NCBI GenBank assembly: GCA_030651285.1
Contig: JAUSCN010000010.1
Span: 1 to 45,176 of the forward strand
Direction of reading: 5' to 3'
Length of the DNA: 45,176 nucleotides
Origin: a bacterium
GTDB taxonomy: Bacteria > Patescibacteriota > Minisyncoccia > Phycocordibacterales > Phycocordibacteraceae
Shown here piece by piece: positions 24,564 through 32,903 of this stretch. The notes beneath the pieces were generated by a model, which worked only from the letters and a program-made list of their open reading frames with translations, did not search any database and had not been told where the DNA came from. Made by a program: the position numbers and the translations under genes. Positions within the stretch are counted from its first letter, which is position 1. Each line of letters begins with the position of its first letter.

Positions 24564-25492
24564 GAACGCAGGGCTTCCAACGAAATCGGGTTCGCGCGAG
24601 CGTCAAGGAGCTGCGTCAGCGTGATGGTCCCGGCGCGGTACTGGTCCAGGCGGCCAGCCCCCAGGATGGCGTCCTGCTCGGCTGCGCTCTTGCTGCCGAT
24701 CCAGGCCAGGAAGGAGGTTTCCTCGTTCAGGTTCTCGTCGACGCCGGTGCCAGGTGTGGGCACGATGACGGAGCGGCAGTTGTCGTGCCGCGGGCAGCCA
24801 CCATCGAAATCGAGCTTCTTCACGCCGGTAGGCCGCAGCTGCAGGTCCCAGGTGGCGCCGCTGTACGTGCGGCAGACGTCTGATGTACGACTGTCGAGCA
24901 CGGAGATCTGCTTGAAGCCCCCAACGTCACCGGAGAGGACCTTTTCGTTCTCGGAATACACCCGCATGCGTGCATCCCCGCCCGCGGCAGTCGTCGCGGT
25001 GTAGATCAGCGACTTCGCGTGGTTCGCCTGCGTGTTCATCAGCACCACCAGGCGCGGACCCGACAACGCGAACGCAGCCCCACCGAGTCCGATGAAGCCG
25101 AAAGCGAGGTTCTCAGCCTGACGAGCCCACCAGGCGCCCACGGGGTGGCCCATCACGTCCGCGGGGTCATCCTCCTCCGGTGCCGTGATTTCGGCGTCGG
25201 GGAATGCATCTTCGAGATCGGAAATGCATTTGCTTTCGAACACTTCCGCGATCGCAGCCATGTCCGTGATCGCTTCGAGGTCCTTGTACGCTTTCGTGAT
25301 GGCTTCGGTTGCGCGCTTCTCCAGGCGGCGGGTGCTGGTGCTGGTCACCGCGATGACGGCCAGGATCCCGAGGAGGTCATCCCGCAGGTCGGAGAGCAAC
25401 TGGCCGGCCTCGACGGTCATGCCAGCGGCCAGGCGCTGCTGGTCGATGGCATCCAGGACGGCCTGCTCGGCCAGGATGGAGGCTGAGCTCAC
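24551..25492 (-). CDS. Mu F-like head morphogenesis protein
   Basis: The 313-residue protein has an N-terminal helical region and the conserved C-terminal block ISVLDSRTSDVCRTYSGATW with PRHDNCRSVIVP, the signature of the phage Mu gpF / SPP1 gp7 minor head protein family. These proteins are injected or help head assembly and are encoded just after the portal gene. ATGA overlap with the portal gene. Confidence 0.85.
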   Translation of the reverse strand: MSSASILAEQAVLDAIDQQRLAAGMTVEAGQLLSDLRDDLLGILAVIAVTSTSTRRLEKRATEAITKAYKDLEAITDMAAIAEVFESKCISDLEDAFPDAEITAPEEDDPADVMGHPVGAWWARQAENLAFGFIGLGGAAFALSGPRLVVLMNTQANHAKSLIYTATTAAGGDARMRVYSENEKVLSGDVGGFKQISVLDSRTSDVCRTYSGATWDLQLRPTGVKKLDFDGGCPRHDNCRSVIVPTPGTGVDENLNEETSFLAWIGSKSAAEQDAILGAGRLDQYRAGTITLTQLLDARANPISLEALRSKYA

Positions 25493-26964
25493 TTGGCGGC
25501 CTTGTCGTCAGCCTTCTTCGCTGGCGCTGGTGCCGGCAGCGTGGGGGCTGGCAGCAGCGGGGCTTCGGCCTCGATCTGAGCGGCCTCCTCCTCGAACGTC
25601 ACCCCGATCGGGATGATCTCGCCGGCCTGCAGCACGCTGAACTTGGTGCGCTCGGAGATCGCGCCAGCCTGCCATGCGGACACGACAGCGGTGAGGTCCT
25701 GGGCCGTCATGCCCGTGGGCATGAAGTCCTTGTTCAGGGAGACGAGGACCTTTCCGGGTGCGCCTTCCCACTCGGCGATCGTCTGCAGAACTTTCGTCAG
25801 CGTGCGGCCAACGCGATCGGCAATGTTCGTGAGCGAAGAGGTTTCCGCGTTCGTGCGGATCTCGGCAGTGCCGACAGCTTCGACGCCGGCCTTGTCGTTC
25901 ACGAGCATGCGGGCGCCCAACTGCGCCATGTACTGCAGCTTGCGGTCGATCAGGCGCTCGATGGTGCCCAGGCCGTCGCCCTTGAACTCCAGGTAGCCTG
26001 GCTCGGCCTTGTACTGGCTGGCCTTGAAGGTCCAGGCCTCACGAGAGCCGATCGACAGCTCGCGCGGGATCTCGTTGCCGTTCTTGTCGATGTCGTTTTC
26101 GTGGGTGTAGTTGGAGATGTACACCGTCGGCAGCCCGGTGAAGTGGGCGCCGTTCTCCAGGTCGGCCGTGTTGCGGAAGGCCGAGAGTTCCTGGATGGCC
26201 AGGTCTTCGAGCACGGGGCTCTTCACCGGCAGCTGATCGATGAAGAACGGGATGTAGCCCAGGCGCTTACCCCGGATCACGGGCGCGATGGACTCCGTCA
26301 GCGTCCAGCCGTTGGTGTTCTCCGTCCACACTTCCTGGACGTATTCGTTGCCGGCATCGAGCTTCAGAACGCGGATCTTCTTCACATCCACGAGCTCGAA
26401 TTCATCCGTCGGCGATGGCTCCGCACCCGATTCATCGAGCACGATGAGCACTGGCTGCATGACGTTTCGCACACGCTTCTGGCGCCAGTTGATGATCGAT
26501 TCCGCACAGTATTCGGTCACGAAAGACCGGAATCCAAGGGCTTCGTGCTCTGCAACCGTCCGCTTTTTCCCGTCAGCGGTTGGGGGCACGACCGGGTACT
26601 CAGCGAGCAGTCCGATCCGCGACACCGTGAGCTCTTCGTCGACGAGGCTCTGTGCGAGGTCGGAGAGGCTCTTCCCCGTCAACGTGATGTCTTCGAGGAT
26701 GGCTTTCAACGACGCCGGGGCTTCGACGACGGGGGGCTTGCGGAAGATCAGCCCCTTGAGGCCGTCTGCCGTGCGCCGCGTGGCCGAGATGAAGGTCGCC
26801 CGCTGACCGTAGGCAGCGTAGTCGTCAGCGGTCTGCTTCGACAGCTTGGGCAGGTAACGCACGCCGGCTGCGTGAACAGCGTCATCGCCACCGAAGGCAT
26901 CACGCATGCGTTGAACCTTCTTCCGGTTCGCTGCGTATTCGGGATGTTGCGTGTCAACGGGCAT
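25489..26964 (-). CDS. Portal protein (DUF4055 type)
   Basis: The 491-residue protein, starting MPVDTQHPEYAANRKKVQRM, follows the large terminase with 1 bp between and has the segments of DUF4055 portals (RRTADGLKGLIFRKPP, ELSAFRNTADLENGAHFTGLP, GAWTFK-like EAWTFKASQYKAEPGYLEFKG). The portal forms the DNA-entry ring at one capsid vertex. The C-terminus is rich in Ala/Pro/Lys (PAPAPAKKADDKAAK). Confidence 0.87.
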   Translation of the reverse strand: MPVDTQHPEYAANRKKVQRMRDAFGGDDAVHAAGVRYLPKLSKQTADDYAAYGQRATFISATRRTADGLKGLIFRKPPVVEAPASLKAILEDITLTGKSLSDLAQSLVDEELTVSRIGLLAEYPVVPPTADGKKRTVAEHEALGFRSFVTEYCAESIINWRQKRVRNVMQPVLIVLDESGAEPSPTDEFELVDVKKIRVLKLDAGNEYVQEVWTENTNGWTLTESIAPVIRGKRLGYIPFFIDQLPVKSPVLEDLAIQELSAFRNTADLENGAHFTGLPTVYISNYTHENDIDKNGNEIPRELSIGSREAWTFKASQYKAEPGYLEFKGDGLGTIERLIDRKLQYMAQLGARMLVNDKAGVEAVGTAEIRTNAETSSLTNIADRVGRTLTKVLQTIAEWEGAPGKVLVSLNKDFMPTGMTAQDLTAVVSAWQAGAISERTKFSVLQAGEIIPIGVTFEEEAAQIEAEAPLLPAPTLPAPAPAKKADDKAAK

Positions 26965-26965
26965 G

Positions 26966-28222
26966 TCAGACTCCAGTGATGATCAGTGAGCCGGACTTGC
27001 CGACCACGGGGAAACGTTTTTCGAGGAAGTAGCCAGCGGCATCGCCGTGGTGGTCGAGCCCCGACTTCTTGTCGGGATTGCCCTTGTCGTCGTAGACCTG
27101 CTGCTCGAGCGTCTCGACGAAGGACGTGCACTTGTCGACGTTGACCAGCATTCGCCGCTCACCGTGGCCGTTGAGGATCTGGGCGTTCACGGCAGCGATG
27201 CGGTTCTTCACCGTGGGGTGGGCCGCATGCGCCTCGGTCTTGAAGCCGGCCTTGTGCAAGATCACGAAATCGGACACATCGACGTCGTTCGACGACGGCG
27301 CAGTGCCCGCGGGATCGGGGTAAATCGTGATCGGATGCTTGAAGCCATACCGCGTGCGGATCGCTTCAGCCATCGCAGGCGTGTCTCTCAGCTTGCGGAA
27401 CTCATCGAGTGCGAGGGGGCGGCCGTCGCGGATCACAAACACGACCGCGGACATGTTGTAGATGTTGAAGTCCATGCCAATGTGCAGGCTCTCGCCTGGG
27501 CGGATGGTCTCCGTGGTGCTGTTCAGATCGCGGTCGAAGTCGGCGTAAATGGAGCCGGAATTCAGGTTGGTGAAGAGCCCACGGACGTACGCCAGCACCA
27601 GGTGGGGCGGGTAGTTGGCCAGGAGCTTGTCGATGTAGTCCGGCTCCAGGTTGTGGAGGTTGGAATACGTCGACGCAGTGATGAGGCGGAAGCCGGCCTT
27701 GGCCTCCTTCACCCATTTCAAATGAGTCGCGCCAAAGCCCTCGGGCGTCGTGGCCACCGCGATCGTGTTCTTCTCGCCATGGTCCTTCTTCTGACGATTC
27801 CGGGCGAGGACCTTGTTCCAGATCTGCAGCGCCAGCTTCATCTTGAGCGTGTCGTACTCATCGAGCACGGTGTCTGCGGTTTCGAAGCCGACCAGGCGAG
27901 CGGGGTCTTCCATGGTCCGGAAGAGGAACTTGCCGTAATGCTTGACGGTGATCGTTTTCTCGTTCTTGTTGGTCTTGTACGAGAGGCCGTGCTCCTCGAG
28001 CATCGACTCGATGCGAGGCCAGGCGAACTGCGAGATCAGGTCGTACGTCGGGGCGTAGTAGCCGACCGTGCCCCGCGGGTACATGATCTTTCTGATCACC
28101 GCTCGCGCAGCTGCCGCCTGCGTCTTTCCGGTGCCGTAGCCAGCAACGAACGCGGGGTAAGGCTCTTCCGCAAGCGCAAATTCCGCCTGTGGTGCCGTCA
28201 AATTGAAGTTCAGTTCACGCAT
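26966..28222 (-). CDS. terL: Terminase large subunit
   Basis: The 418-residue protein has Walker A GYGTGKT (28-34) and Walker B DTVLDE (117-122) of the packaging ATPase. It also has nuclease carboxylates in IGMDFN (D251), YPDPAG (D303) and HHGDAAGYF (D394). ATG at 28222 (MRELNFNL) gives an 8-bp overlap with the small-subunit gene; a longer frame to 28309 only reads through that gene. Confidence 0.92.
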   Translation of the reverse strand: MRELNFNLTAPQAEFALAEEPYPAFVAGYGTGKTQAAAARAVIRKIMYPRGTVGYYAPTYDLISQFAWPRIESMLEEHGLSYKTNKNEKTITVKHYGKFLFRTMEDPARLVGFETADTVLDEYDTLKMKLALQIWNKVLARNRQKKDHGEKNTIAVATTPEGFGATHLKWVKEAKAGFRLITASTYSNLHNLEPDYIDKLLANYPPHLVLAYVRGLFTNLNSGSIYADFDRDLNSTTETIRPGESLHIGMDFNIYNMSAVVFVIRDGRPLALDEFRKLRDTPAMAEAIRTRYGFKHPITIYPDPAGTAPSSNDVDVSDFVILHKAGFKTEAHAAHPTVKNRIAAVNAQILNGHGERRMLVNVDKCTSFVETLEQQVYDDKGNPDKKSGLDHHGDAAGYFLEKRFPVVGKSGSLIITGV

Positions 28223-28814
28223 CCGGAACTGCCTTCGATGCCGGATTTTTCGGCAGCTCTTCAGGCTCCTTGAACGGAGACGCCTGCACCGAGACCGTGA
28301 TCTTTCCAACGGGGCCGGAATTCTTCCCGTCGTCGTGTTCTTCCGGCGTCGCTTTCCAGCGCTTGGGCTGACGGTTCAACAGCCAAAACTTGGCCGCGTT
28401 GAAGTTTTTCGGGACGAATTGAGGGACCTCAACGAGGATGACCTCTTCGATTCCGGTCTTCGGATCGCGGATCTTGTGGCTCTCGTAGCCGGTGTAGCCG
28501 TAGCCCTGGGCCATGTCGCGAAGGGACAGGTCCACCACGACGTCGGCGATCGGGCGCGCGCGTGTGATGGCATCCGAAAACGTGCGGTGTTTCTTGATCC
28601 AGAGACCGATGGTGCTGACCGCGACGTTCATCACAACGGCCATCTCCTCGAGGGTCAAGCCAACGAGGGTCAGGTTGTAGGCGAGCTGGTCGAACTCCTG
28701 CGAGTAGGCGGACGGACGCCCGCCGGCCTTCCTTTTGGGGACAGCAGCGGGTTTGATCGCTCGGGTTTTGGTTGAACGCGAAGGCGACTTAGACTGGGGC
28801 GAGCGGGTGGCCAT
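28215..28814 (-). CDS. terS: Terminase small subunit
   Basis: The 199-residue protein has a basic N-terminus and an HTH (LTLEEMAVVMNVAVSTIGLWIKKH, about 52-75) of the kind used to recognise the packaging site. It ends with AKFWLLNRQPKRWK and a disordered acidic tail, as terminase small subunits do. It is the first late gene and its ATG is 7 bp behind the -10-like block of element P5, with no Shine-Dalgarno. Confidence 0.85.
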   Translation of the reverse strand: MATRSPQSKSPSRSTKTRAIKPAAVPKRKAGGRPSAYSQEFDQLAYNLTLVGLTLEEMAVVMNVAVSTIGLWIKKHRTFSDAITRARPIADVVVDLSLRDMAQGYGYTGYESHKIRDPKTGIEEVILVEVPQFVPKNFNAAKFWLLNRQPKRWKATPEEHDDGKNSGPVGKITVSVQASPFKEPEELPKNPASKAVPDA

Positions 28815-28821
28815 TCAATCC

Positions 28822-28868
28822 AAAGTACGGATGAATGGCACTTGTCAAGCAAATCGAAGGGCGGAAAC
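28822..28868 (-). promoter_or_regulatory. Late promoter element P5 (terminase operon)
   Basis: On the - strand: GTTTCCGCC (28868-28860, a diverged AACGGCGCC block), 11 bp, TTGACAAGTG (TTGACA 28848-28843), 15 bp, TACTTT (28827-28822), then GGATTGA and ATG. The upstream GAAG block is not conserved here. Confidence 0.7.
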
Positions 28869-28870
28869 GG

Positions 28871-29137
28871 ATGAATGCAGCGTTAGTGATCGTCACGTTC
28901 ATCGCGGGCAACGCGTGGGGGCCGCAGGTGACAACGATGGACATGCCGGGGCTCAACGCATGCAACGTTGCCAAGGCCTCAGTGGCGGCTCAGATCGTCC
29001 GGACAGCCAAGAGCAACATCACGGGCGGGGAAGCGGCTGTTGGGGTCGATGGGCCCGACACCGTCGTCACCGGTCCGAGCGGACGCGAGATGGCGCGGTT
29101 GAGCTGCCTGGGAGCGGGCGAACAACCCTCACGATGA
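28871..29137 (+). CDS. Small secreted protein candidate (88 aa)
   Basis: Starts MNAALVIVTFIAGNAWG, a short hydrophobic leader, followed by TTMDMPGLNACNVAKAS. Two cysteines (about 32 and 79) could form a disulphide in the periplasm. The ribosome site is weak (GGAAACGG). The gene is divergent from terS and starts within 3 bp of late element P5. Function unknown. Confidence 0.48.
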   Translation: MNAALVIVTFIAGNAWGPQVTTMDMPGLNACNVAKASVAAQIVRTAKSNITGGEAAVGVDGPDTVVTGPSGREMARLSCLGAGEQPSR

Positions 29138-29144
29138 GGCTGGG

Positions 29145-29206
29145 TGCGGGCTCCGGGGCCATGCACCAGGAGGCATGGTGACGAGGGAAGGAATGTTCGG
29201 GATTCC
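29145..29206 (+). repeat. Module-border repeat, copy d
   Basis: TGCGGGCTCCGGGGCCATG followed by CACCAGGAGGCATGGTGACG and AGGGAAGG. It lies between the small secreted protein and the restriction-modification genes. A GGAAT/ATTCC dyad follows at 29190-29206. Confidence 0.45.
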
Positions 29207-29261
29207 TGAATGTTAGTAGACGCTTCGGAGCTACACTAAAACAATAATCTAGAGGTGATGA

Positions 29262-30524
29262 ATGCGTGCTGTCGAGCTGTTTGCAGGGGCGGGAGGCCTG
29301 GCTTTGGGCGCCAGCCTGGCCGGATTCAAGCCCTTGGCCGTCCTGGAATGGGACCGCTGGGCATGCGACACGCTGCGTGAAAACCAGAAAAACGGGTACC
29401 CCCTCGTTGCCGGATGGCCGATCCACGAAGGCGACGTCCGCGATTTCGACTGGAGTTCCCTCCCCACCGACATCGAATTGGTCGCTGGCGGCCCTCCCTG
29501 CCAGCCGTTCTCGATGGGCGGCAAGCACGGTGCGTACAACGACGCGCGCGACATGTTCCCCGCCAGCGTAGACATCGTTCGCCGGCTCCAACCGAAAGCG
29601 TTCATCTTCGAAAACGTGAAAGGCCTGACGCGTTCGGCTTTCCACAACTACTTCGAATACATCCGCCTGCAGCTCGAGTTCCCTGAGATGCCTCGGCGCA
29701 AGAACGAGGACTGGCAAGGCCACTACGTGCGCCTGCAGGCCGAGCACAGCTCGGGCAAGCAGCACGGCAAGTCTCTGACCTACCGCCTGCAAACGCACCT
29801 CGTCAACGCTGCAAACTACGGCGTTCCACAGCGCCGCGAGCGTGTGTTCATCGTCGGCTTCCGCCACGATCTCGAGACCACGTGGAGCATGCCCGAGCAG
29901 ACTCACAGCCTGTCGGCGCTCATGCATGACCAGTGGGTCACCGGTTTGTATTGGGACCGCAACAAGATCGCGAAGAAGAACCGGCCGGCCTCCCCGCTGA
30001 GCTACGCGATGGGTCAGAACCTGATCCGCCAACGCAGCTTGATCGAAGAGCCCCTCAAGCCGTGGAAGACCGTGCGTGAGGCTTTGGCGGACATCCCGAA
30101 CCCCGAGAAGCGAACGAAGCACAACTTCATTAATCACAACCCGCAGCCGGGCGCCAAGTCGTACCCAGGCCATACCGGGAGCCCGCTGGATCTCCCAGCC
30201 AAAACGCTCAAGGCGGGCGGCCACGGCGTGCCTGGTGGTGAGAACATGATGGTGAATGACGACGGCAGCTGCCGCTACTTCACGATCCGAGAGTCCGCTC
30301 GGCTGCAGACCTTCCCTGATGGATACCGCCTGCATGGCGCCTGGGGTGAGGCCATGCGCCAGCTCGGGAACGCTGTCCCTGTCGAACTGGCACGCCAGGT
30401 CATGCAGTCAGTGGCCATCCAGTTGGTCGAGTCCCAGTTGCGCAAAATGGGCTTGAACACCACGGCTGATGTGGCCAAGGCGCTGAGCCAACCACCCCAG
30501 GCTACGGCCGCCAAGCGCGCATGA
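29262..30524 (+). CDS. C5-cytosine DNA methyltransferase of a type II R-M system
   Basis: The 420-residue protein has the C5-methyltransferase motifs in order: FAGAGG (7-12, AdoMet binding), PPCQPF with catalytic Cys80, FENVKG (116-121), GVPQRRERVFIVG, and a C-terminal GNAVPVELA. AGAGGTGA precedes the ATG. The companion endonuclease overlaps it by ATGA. The partner belongs to the Eco29kI type, which recognises CCGCGG; the methylase should then protect that site. CCGCGG occurs in this prophage (for example 7790, 22032, 43248), so self-protection is needed. Confidence 0.9.
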   Translation: MRAVELFAGAGGLALGASLAGFKPLAVLEWDRWACDTLRENQKNGYPLVAGWPIHEGDVRDFDWSSLPTDIELVAGGPPCQPFSMGGKHGAYNDARDMFPASVDIVRRLQPKAFIFENVKGLTRSAFHNYFEYIRLQLEFPEMPRRKNEDWQGHYVRLQAEHSSGKQHGKSLTYRLQTHLVNAANYGVPQRRERVFIVGFRHDLETTWSMPEQTHSLSALMHDQWVTGLYWDRNKIAKKNRPASPLSYAMGQNLIRQRSLIEEPLKPWKTVREALADIPNPEKRTKHNFINHNPQPGAKSYPGHTGSPLDLPAKTLKAGGHGVPGGENMMVNDDGSCRYFTIRESARLQTFPDGYRLHGAWGEAMRQLGNAVPVELARQVMQSVAIQLVESQLRKMGLNTTADVAKALSQPPQATAAKRA

Positions 30525-31291
30525 GCACCCGTCCTCGGGCGGCGGCCAAGAAAAGCGCGCGTCCGGTCATCTCGACCGTTGTTCCCTTCAACCCGCTGGA
30601 GAAGCGCGTGCTCGGCGCCTCGATCGCCGAGGTGCTGTTGACTACGCCGGTCTACCCATTGGCCACGTCGTTCCCCCTTCGCGGGCCCGGCGTGTACGCG
30701 ATCTATTACACCGGCGGCTTTGCACCCTACGCCCCGCTGGCGCAGCAGAACTCCGGAGGCCGCTTCGTTTGGCCGATCTACGTGGGCCAGGCCCTGCCGA
30801 GCGGCGGGCGCCGAGGTATCGAGACCGCTGACGACGATCCTGCCCTTCGCGATCGCCTGAACAAGCACCGCCGAAGCATTGCCGCCGCCGCCACAGATTT
30901 CAACGTCGACGACTTCCATTACCGCGCGCTGGTGATGGATGACGCGTTCATCCGGTTGGCCGAGACGTCGCTGCTCGCGCTGTACAAGCCCATCTGGAAT
31001 AACTACGTCGACGGCTTCGGCAACAACGCACCCGGCAGCGGTCGCGAAGCCTCGAAGCGGTCACGTTGGGACACGCTGCACGGTGGCCGCACGCAAGCGG
31101 TTGTGCACGGTGATCGCGGTGAGACGCGCGACCAACTAATGTCCGAGATCACGCAGGAGCTTGCGTCGACGAACTACGACATCCCGGAAACGCTGATCAA
31201 CGCAGTCGGTCAGAGCATCCAGCCGGCACCGTTGAACATCGACGACGTTGTGAACACGGACGCGCCAGCGGCACCCTCCGAAGAGCAGTGA
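30521..31291 (+). CDS. Eco29kI-like GIY-YIG restriction endonuclease
   Basis: The 256-residue protein has GVYAIYYTGG (57-66) and PIYVGQA (86-91), the GIY and YIG elements, then RLNKHRRSI (R112, H116), LAETSLL (E148) and PIWNNYVDGFGN (N160). The spacings R-x3-H and E-x11-N agree with those I recall for Eco29kI (R104/H108 and E142/N154). DGFGNNAPGSGRE and WDTLHGGR are also family hallmarks. It cuts unmethylated DNA, probably at CCGCGG, and would defend the lysogen against other phages. Translation coupled to the methylase by ATGA. Confidence 0.85.
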   Translation: MSTRPRAAAKKSARPVISTVVPFNPLEKRVLGASIAEVLLTTPVYPLATSFPLRGPGVYAIYYTGGFAPYAPLAQQNSGGRFVWPIYVGQALPSGGRRGIETADDDPALRDRLNKHRRSIAAAATDFNVDDFHYRALVMDDAFIRLAETSLLALYKPIWNNYVDGFGNNAPGSGREASKRSRWDTLHGGRTQAVVHGDRGETRDQLMSEITQELASTNYDIPETLINAVGQSIQPAPLNIDDVVNTDAPAAPSEEQ

Positions 31292-31410
31292 TTTCTCAGC
31301 TCGACTCAAAATAGAGTTCGAAATCCCGTGCAAGTCGTTGTCGCAACTAATGAATGAGTCAGCGGGTCTGGGGTAGTAATTTCTCAGCTCCACTGAAAAT
31401 ACATTAGTTG
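31291..31410. repeat. Direct and inverted repeats between convergent genes
   Basis: A 23-bp direct repeat starting ATTTCTCAGCTC (31291-31313 and 31379-31401, two mismatches, 88 bp apart) and a 9-bp inverted repeat CAACTAATG / CATTAGTTG (31344-31352, 31402-31410). It fills the gap between the endonuclease gene and the end of the early - strand operon. No clear T-tract terminator is seen. Confidence 0.5.
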
Positions 31411-31640
31411 CACATCATTGACAGCGGAGCGAACCGAATCGCGAGCACGTCCAGGCGCCTGATGCGCACCATGCGCTGCTCGATCACCGGCTTCGGTGCT
31501 GGCACTGAGATCCACTCAACCGGCAACCTCGCGGCTTCGAGCCTCTCCGTTTCCGTGAGCTTCCTCGGCTGAGCCCATCCGTGCCCGGCCTCCACGAGCG
31601 CGTTGTGGGCTTCCGCAACCGCAGATTCGAAGTCGTTCAT
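31404..31640 (-). CDS. Unknown small protein (78 aa), end of early operon
   Basis: The N-terminus MNDFESAVAEAHNALVEAG resembles the start of the preceding gene product (MSNFESSVAGPPGILVE), suggesting a local duplication. The rest (KLTETERLEAARLPVEWISVP) is not recognised. ATGA overlap with the previous gene. Confidence 0.55.
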   Translation of the reverse strand: MNDFESAVAEAHNALVEAGHGWAQPRKLTETERLEAARLPVEWISVPAPKPVIEQRMVRIRRLDVLAIRFAPLSMMCN

Positions 31641-32008
31641 TTTTCGTCTTCGATCTGGCCCAGGATGCTGCGAGCCCTGGCGCCTGTTGAGGCAGTCATC
31701 ACGAGAAAGCGCCCGGCATCGGTGACGGTGAAGCCTTCAGGCAACTGGAACGTGAGCAGCCCTTTTTTGATTGCGTCGTCGATGTTGATTTCCGCATCGC
31801 GGACGGTCATCGGCGCATGGAGTTCGCGCAGTGCGGAGACCATGAGGCCGTAGCTCTCCAACGCCGATGACGGCGCCTCGGCGACGAACTGGCACACCTG
31901 GAGGTCGGTGAGCCGCTTCACCCAGTGGGGGTCTTCAGAGATCATGCTGGCGCTCCTTTCGACGAGTATGCCGGGAGGCCCCGCCACAGACGATTCGAAG
32001 TTGCTCAT
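31637..32008 (-). CDS. Winged-helix-like protein, paralogue 1 of the LTDAG family
   Basis: The 123-residue protein carries LTDLQVCQFV near residue 34 and ends FTVTDAGRFLVMTASTG...ARSILGQIEDE. The same two blocks with the same order occur in the products at 34468-34851 and 34848-35309, so the three are paralogues. The block spacing suits a small winged helix, but DNA binding is inferred. ATGA-coupled on both sides. Confidence 0.62.
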   Translation of the reverse strand: MSNFESSVAGPPGILVERSASMISEDPHWVKRLTDLQVCQFVAEAPSSALESYGLMVSALRELHAPMTVRDAEINIDDAIKKGLLTFQLPEGFTVTDAGRFLVMTASTGARARSILGQIEDEK

Positions 32009-32520
32009 ACTTTGCTCAGGTCCCGTAGGCGACGCAGCTCGCCCTGTGACGGCACCACACCCCTGGCGGCACGCCACGGCCGGAAGTGCTGGACAGAGAC
32101 GCCGGCGTCGGCGCAGGCCTGTTCTTGGCTGACTCCGCGAAGGAGCGAGGCCAGCGCGATTTCGCAGGCAGCCTCCCTGGCAAGCTTGCGCTGAACGCCC
32201 CAAGGCACCTCTCCGCGTGCGGCACGCATTCTGGTGACGGTGCCGTAGCCGATGCCGATCTTTTCGACGGAGCGCCTCAGCGAGGCCCCGTACAGCCCTT
32301 CAACTTCCTCGAACCCGCCTTGAATCCGCTGCTCCTGAACAACTTGGTGGACTGAGTCCATGTGGTTGACTTTGAGCCAACGCTGATACGTGTAGAACGT
32401 GACGTCGTTGGCCTTGCATGAAGCCATCACACAGTGGCCAGCAAGAACCTCTTTTCGAACCTGCTCGAGCTTCTTCAGGGTGGAAGCCCTGAATTTGAAG
32501 GTAAGTTTGTATGAGCCCAT
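32005..32520 (-). CDS. Multi-HTH protein A
   Basis: The 171-residue protein appears to contain three helix-turn-helix units: CKANDVTFYTYQRWL (about 35-50), EKIGIGYGTVTRMRAARG (about 86-103) and QACADAGVSVQHFRPWRAARG (about 136-157). The last two end in the same MRAARG/WRAARG phrase. Its units resemble those of the three adjacent genes at 37944-39093. The N-terminus YKLTFKFRASTLKKLEQV may add a further DNA-binding or dimerising part. A regulator of phage genes is likely; target unknown. Confidence 0.62.
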   Translation of the reverse strand: MGSYKLTFKFRASTLKKLEQVRKEVLAGHCVMASCKANDVTFYTYQRWLKVNHMDSVHQVVQEQRIQGGFEEVEGLYGASLRRSVEKIGIGYGTVTRMRAARGEVPWGVQRKLAREAACEIALASLLRGVSQEQACADAGVSVQHFRPWRAARGVVPSQGELRRLRDLSKV

Positions 32521-32522
32521 GG

Positions 32523-32903
32523 TCAGTTCGCGTTTGTCAAAGCAGACACGGTGATCACCAGCGCCCCACCCACCACTGGCTCGCCGTAGGCCATCGAGAT
32601 CGACCTGGTCTGGGCGTCGTCGGAAAACGCGATGCCGATGAGGCTGTCTTCGGCGACCTTCAGCGAGTTCGAAAGGTCGATGCACCGCGGGCGCTTGCCC
32701 GTGGGCTTCTTGGTCTTCTTCGCGTGCAGCACCACCTCCAGGCGCACATCGCCTTCGATGGGGGTGATGCCTGCATCGAGAGCCAACTGGGCTGCCAGGG
32801 CCTTGTATTCGCGGCCCTTGGCCGACAGCACAGGGCGTCCGCGGAAGTGGCGCCACATCACGTTTGTGGAAACCGGGTACGGGAGGGTCAGGGTGTAGCT
32901 CAT
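32523..32903 (-). CDS. rusA: RusA-like Holliday junction endonuclease
   Basis: The 126-residue protein starts LTLPYPVSTNVMWRHFRGRPVLS and has the RusA pattern: a GDVRLEVVLHAKK strand, RCIDLSNSLKVAEDSLIGIAFSDDAQ with the catalytic Asp residues, and a C-terminal LVITVSA strand. RusA cuts four-way junctions and helps phage recombination and DNA processing before packaging. Spacing from the next gene is 2 bp. Confidence 0.85.
   Translation of the reverse strand: MSYTLTLPYPVSTNVMWRHFRGRPVLSAKGREYKALAAQLALDAGITPIEGDVRLEVVLHAKKTKKPTGKRPRCIDLSNSLKVAEDSLIGIAFSDDAQTRSISMAYGEPVVGGALVITVSALTNAN

Noticed and set aside
27047-28273. A 408-codon + strand frame.
   Set aside because: Antisense to terminase large subunit, Val/Glu/Asp/His-rich, no recognisable domain.
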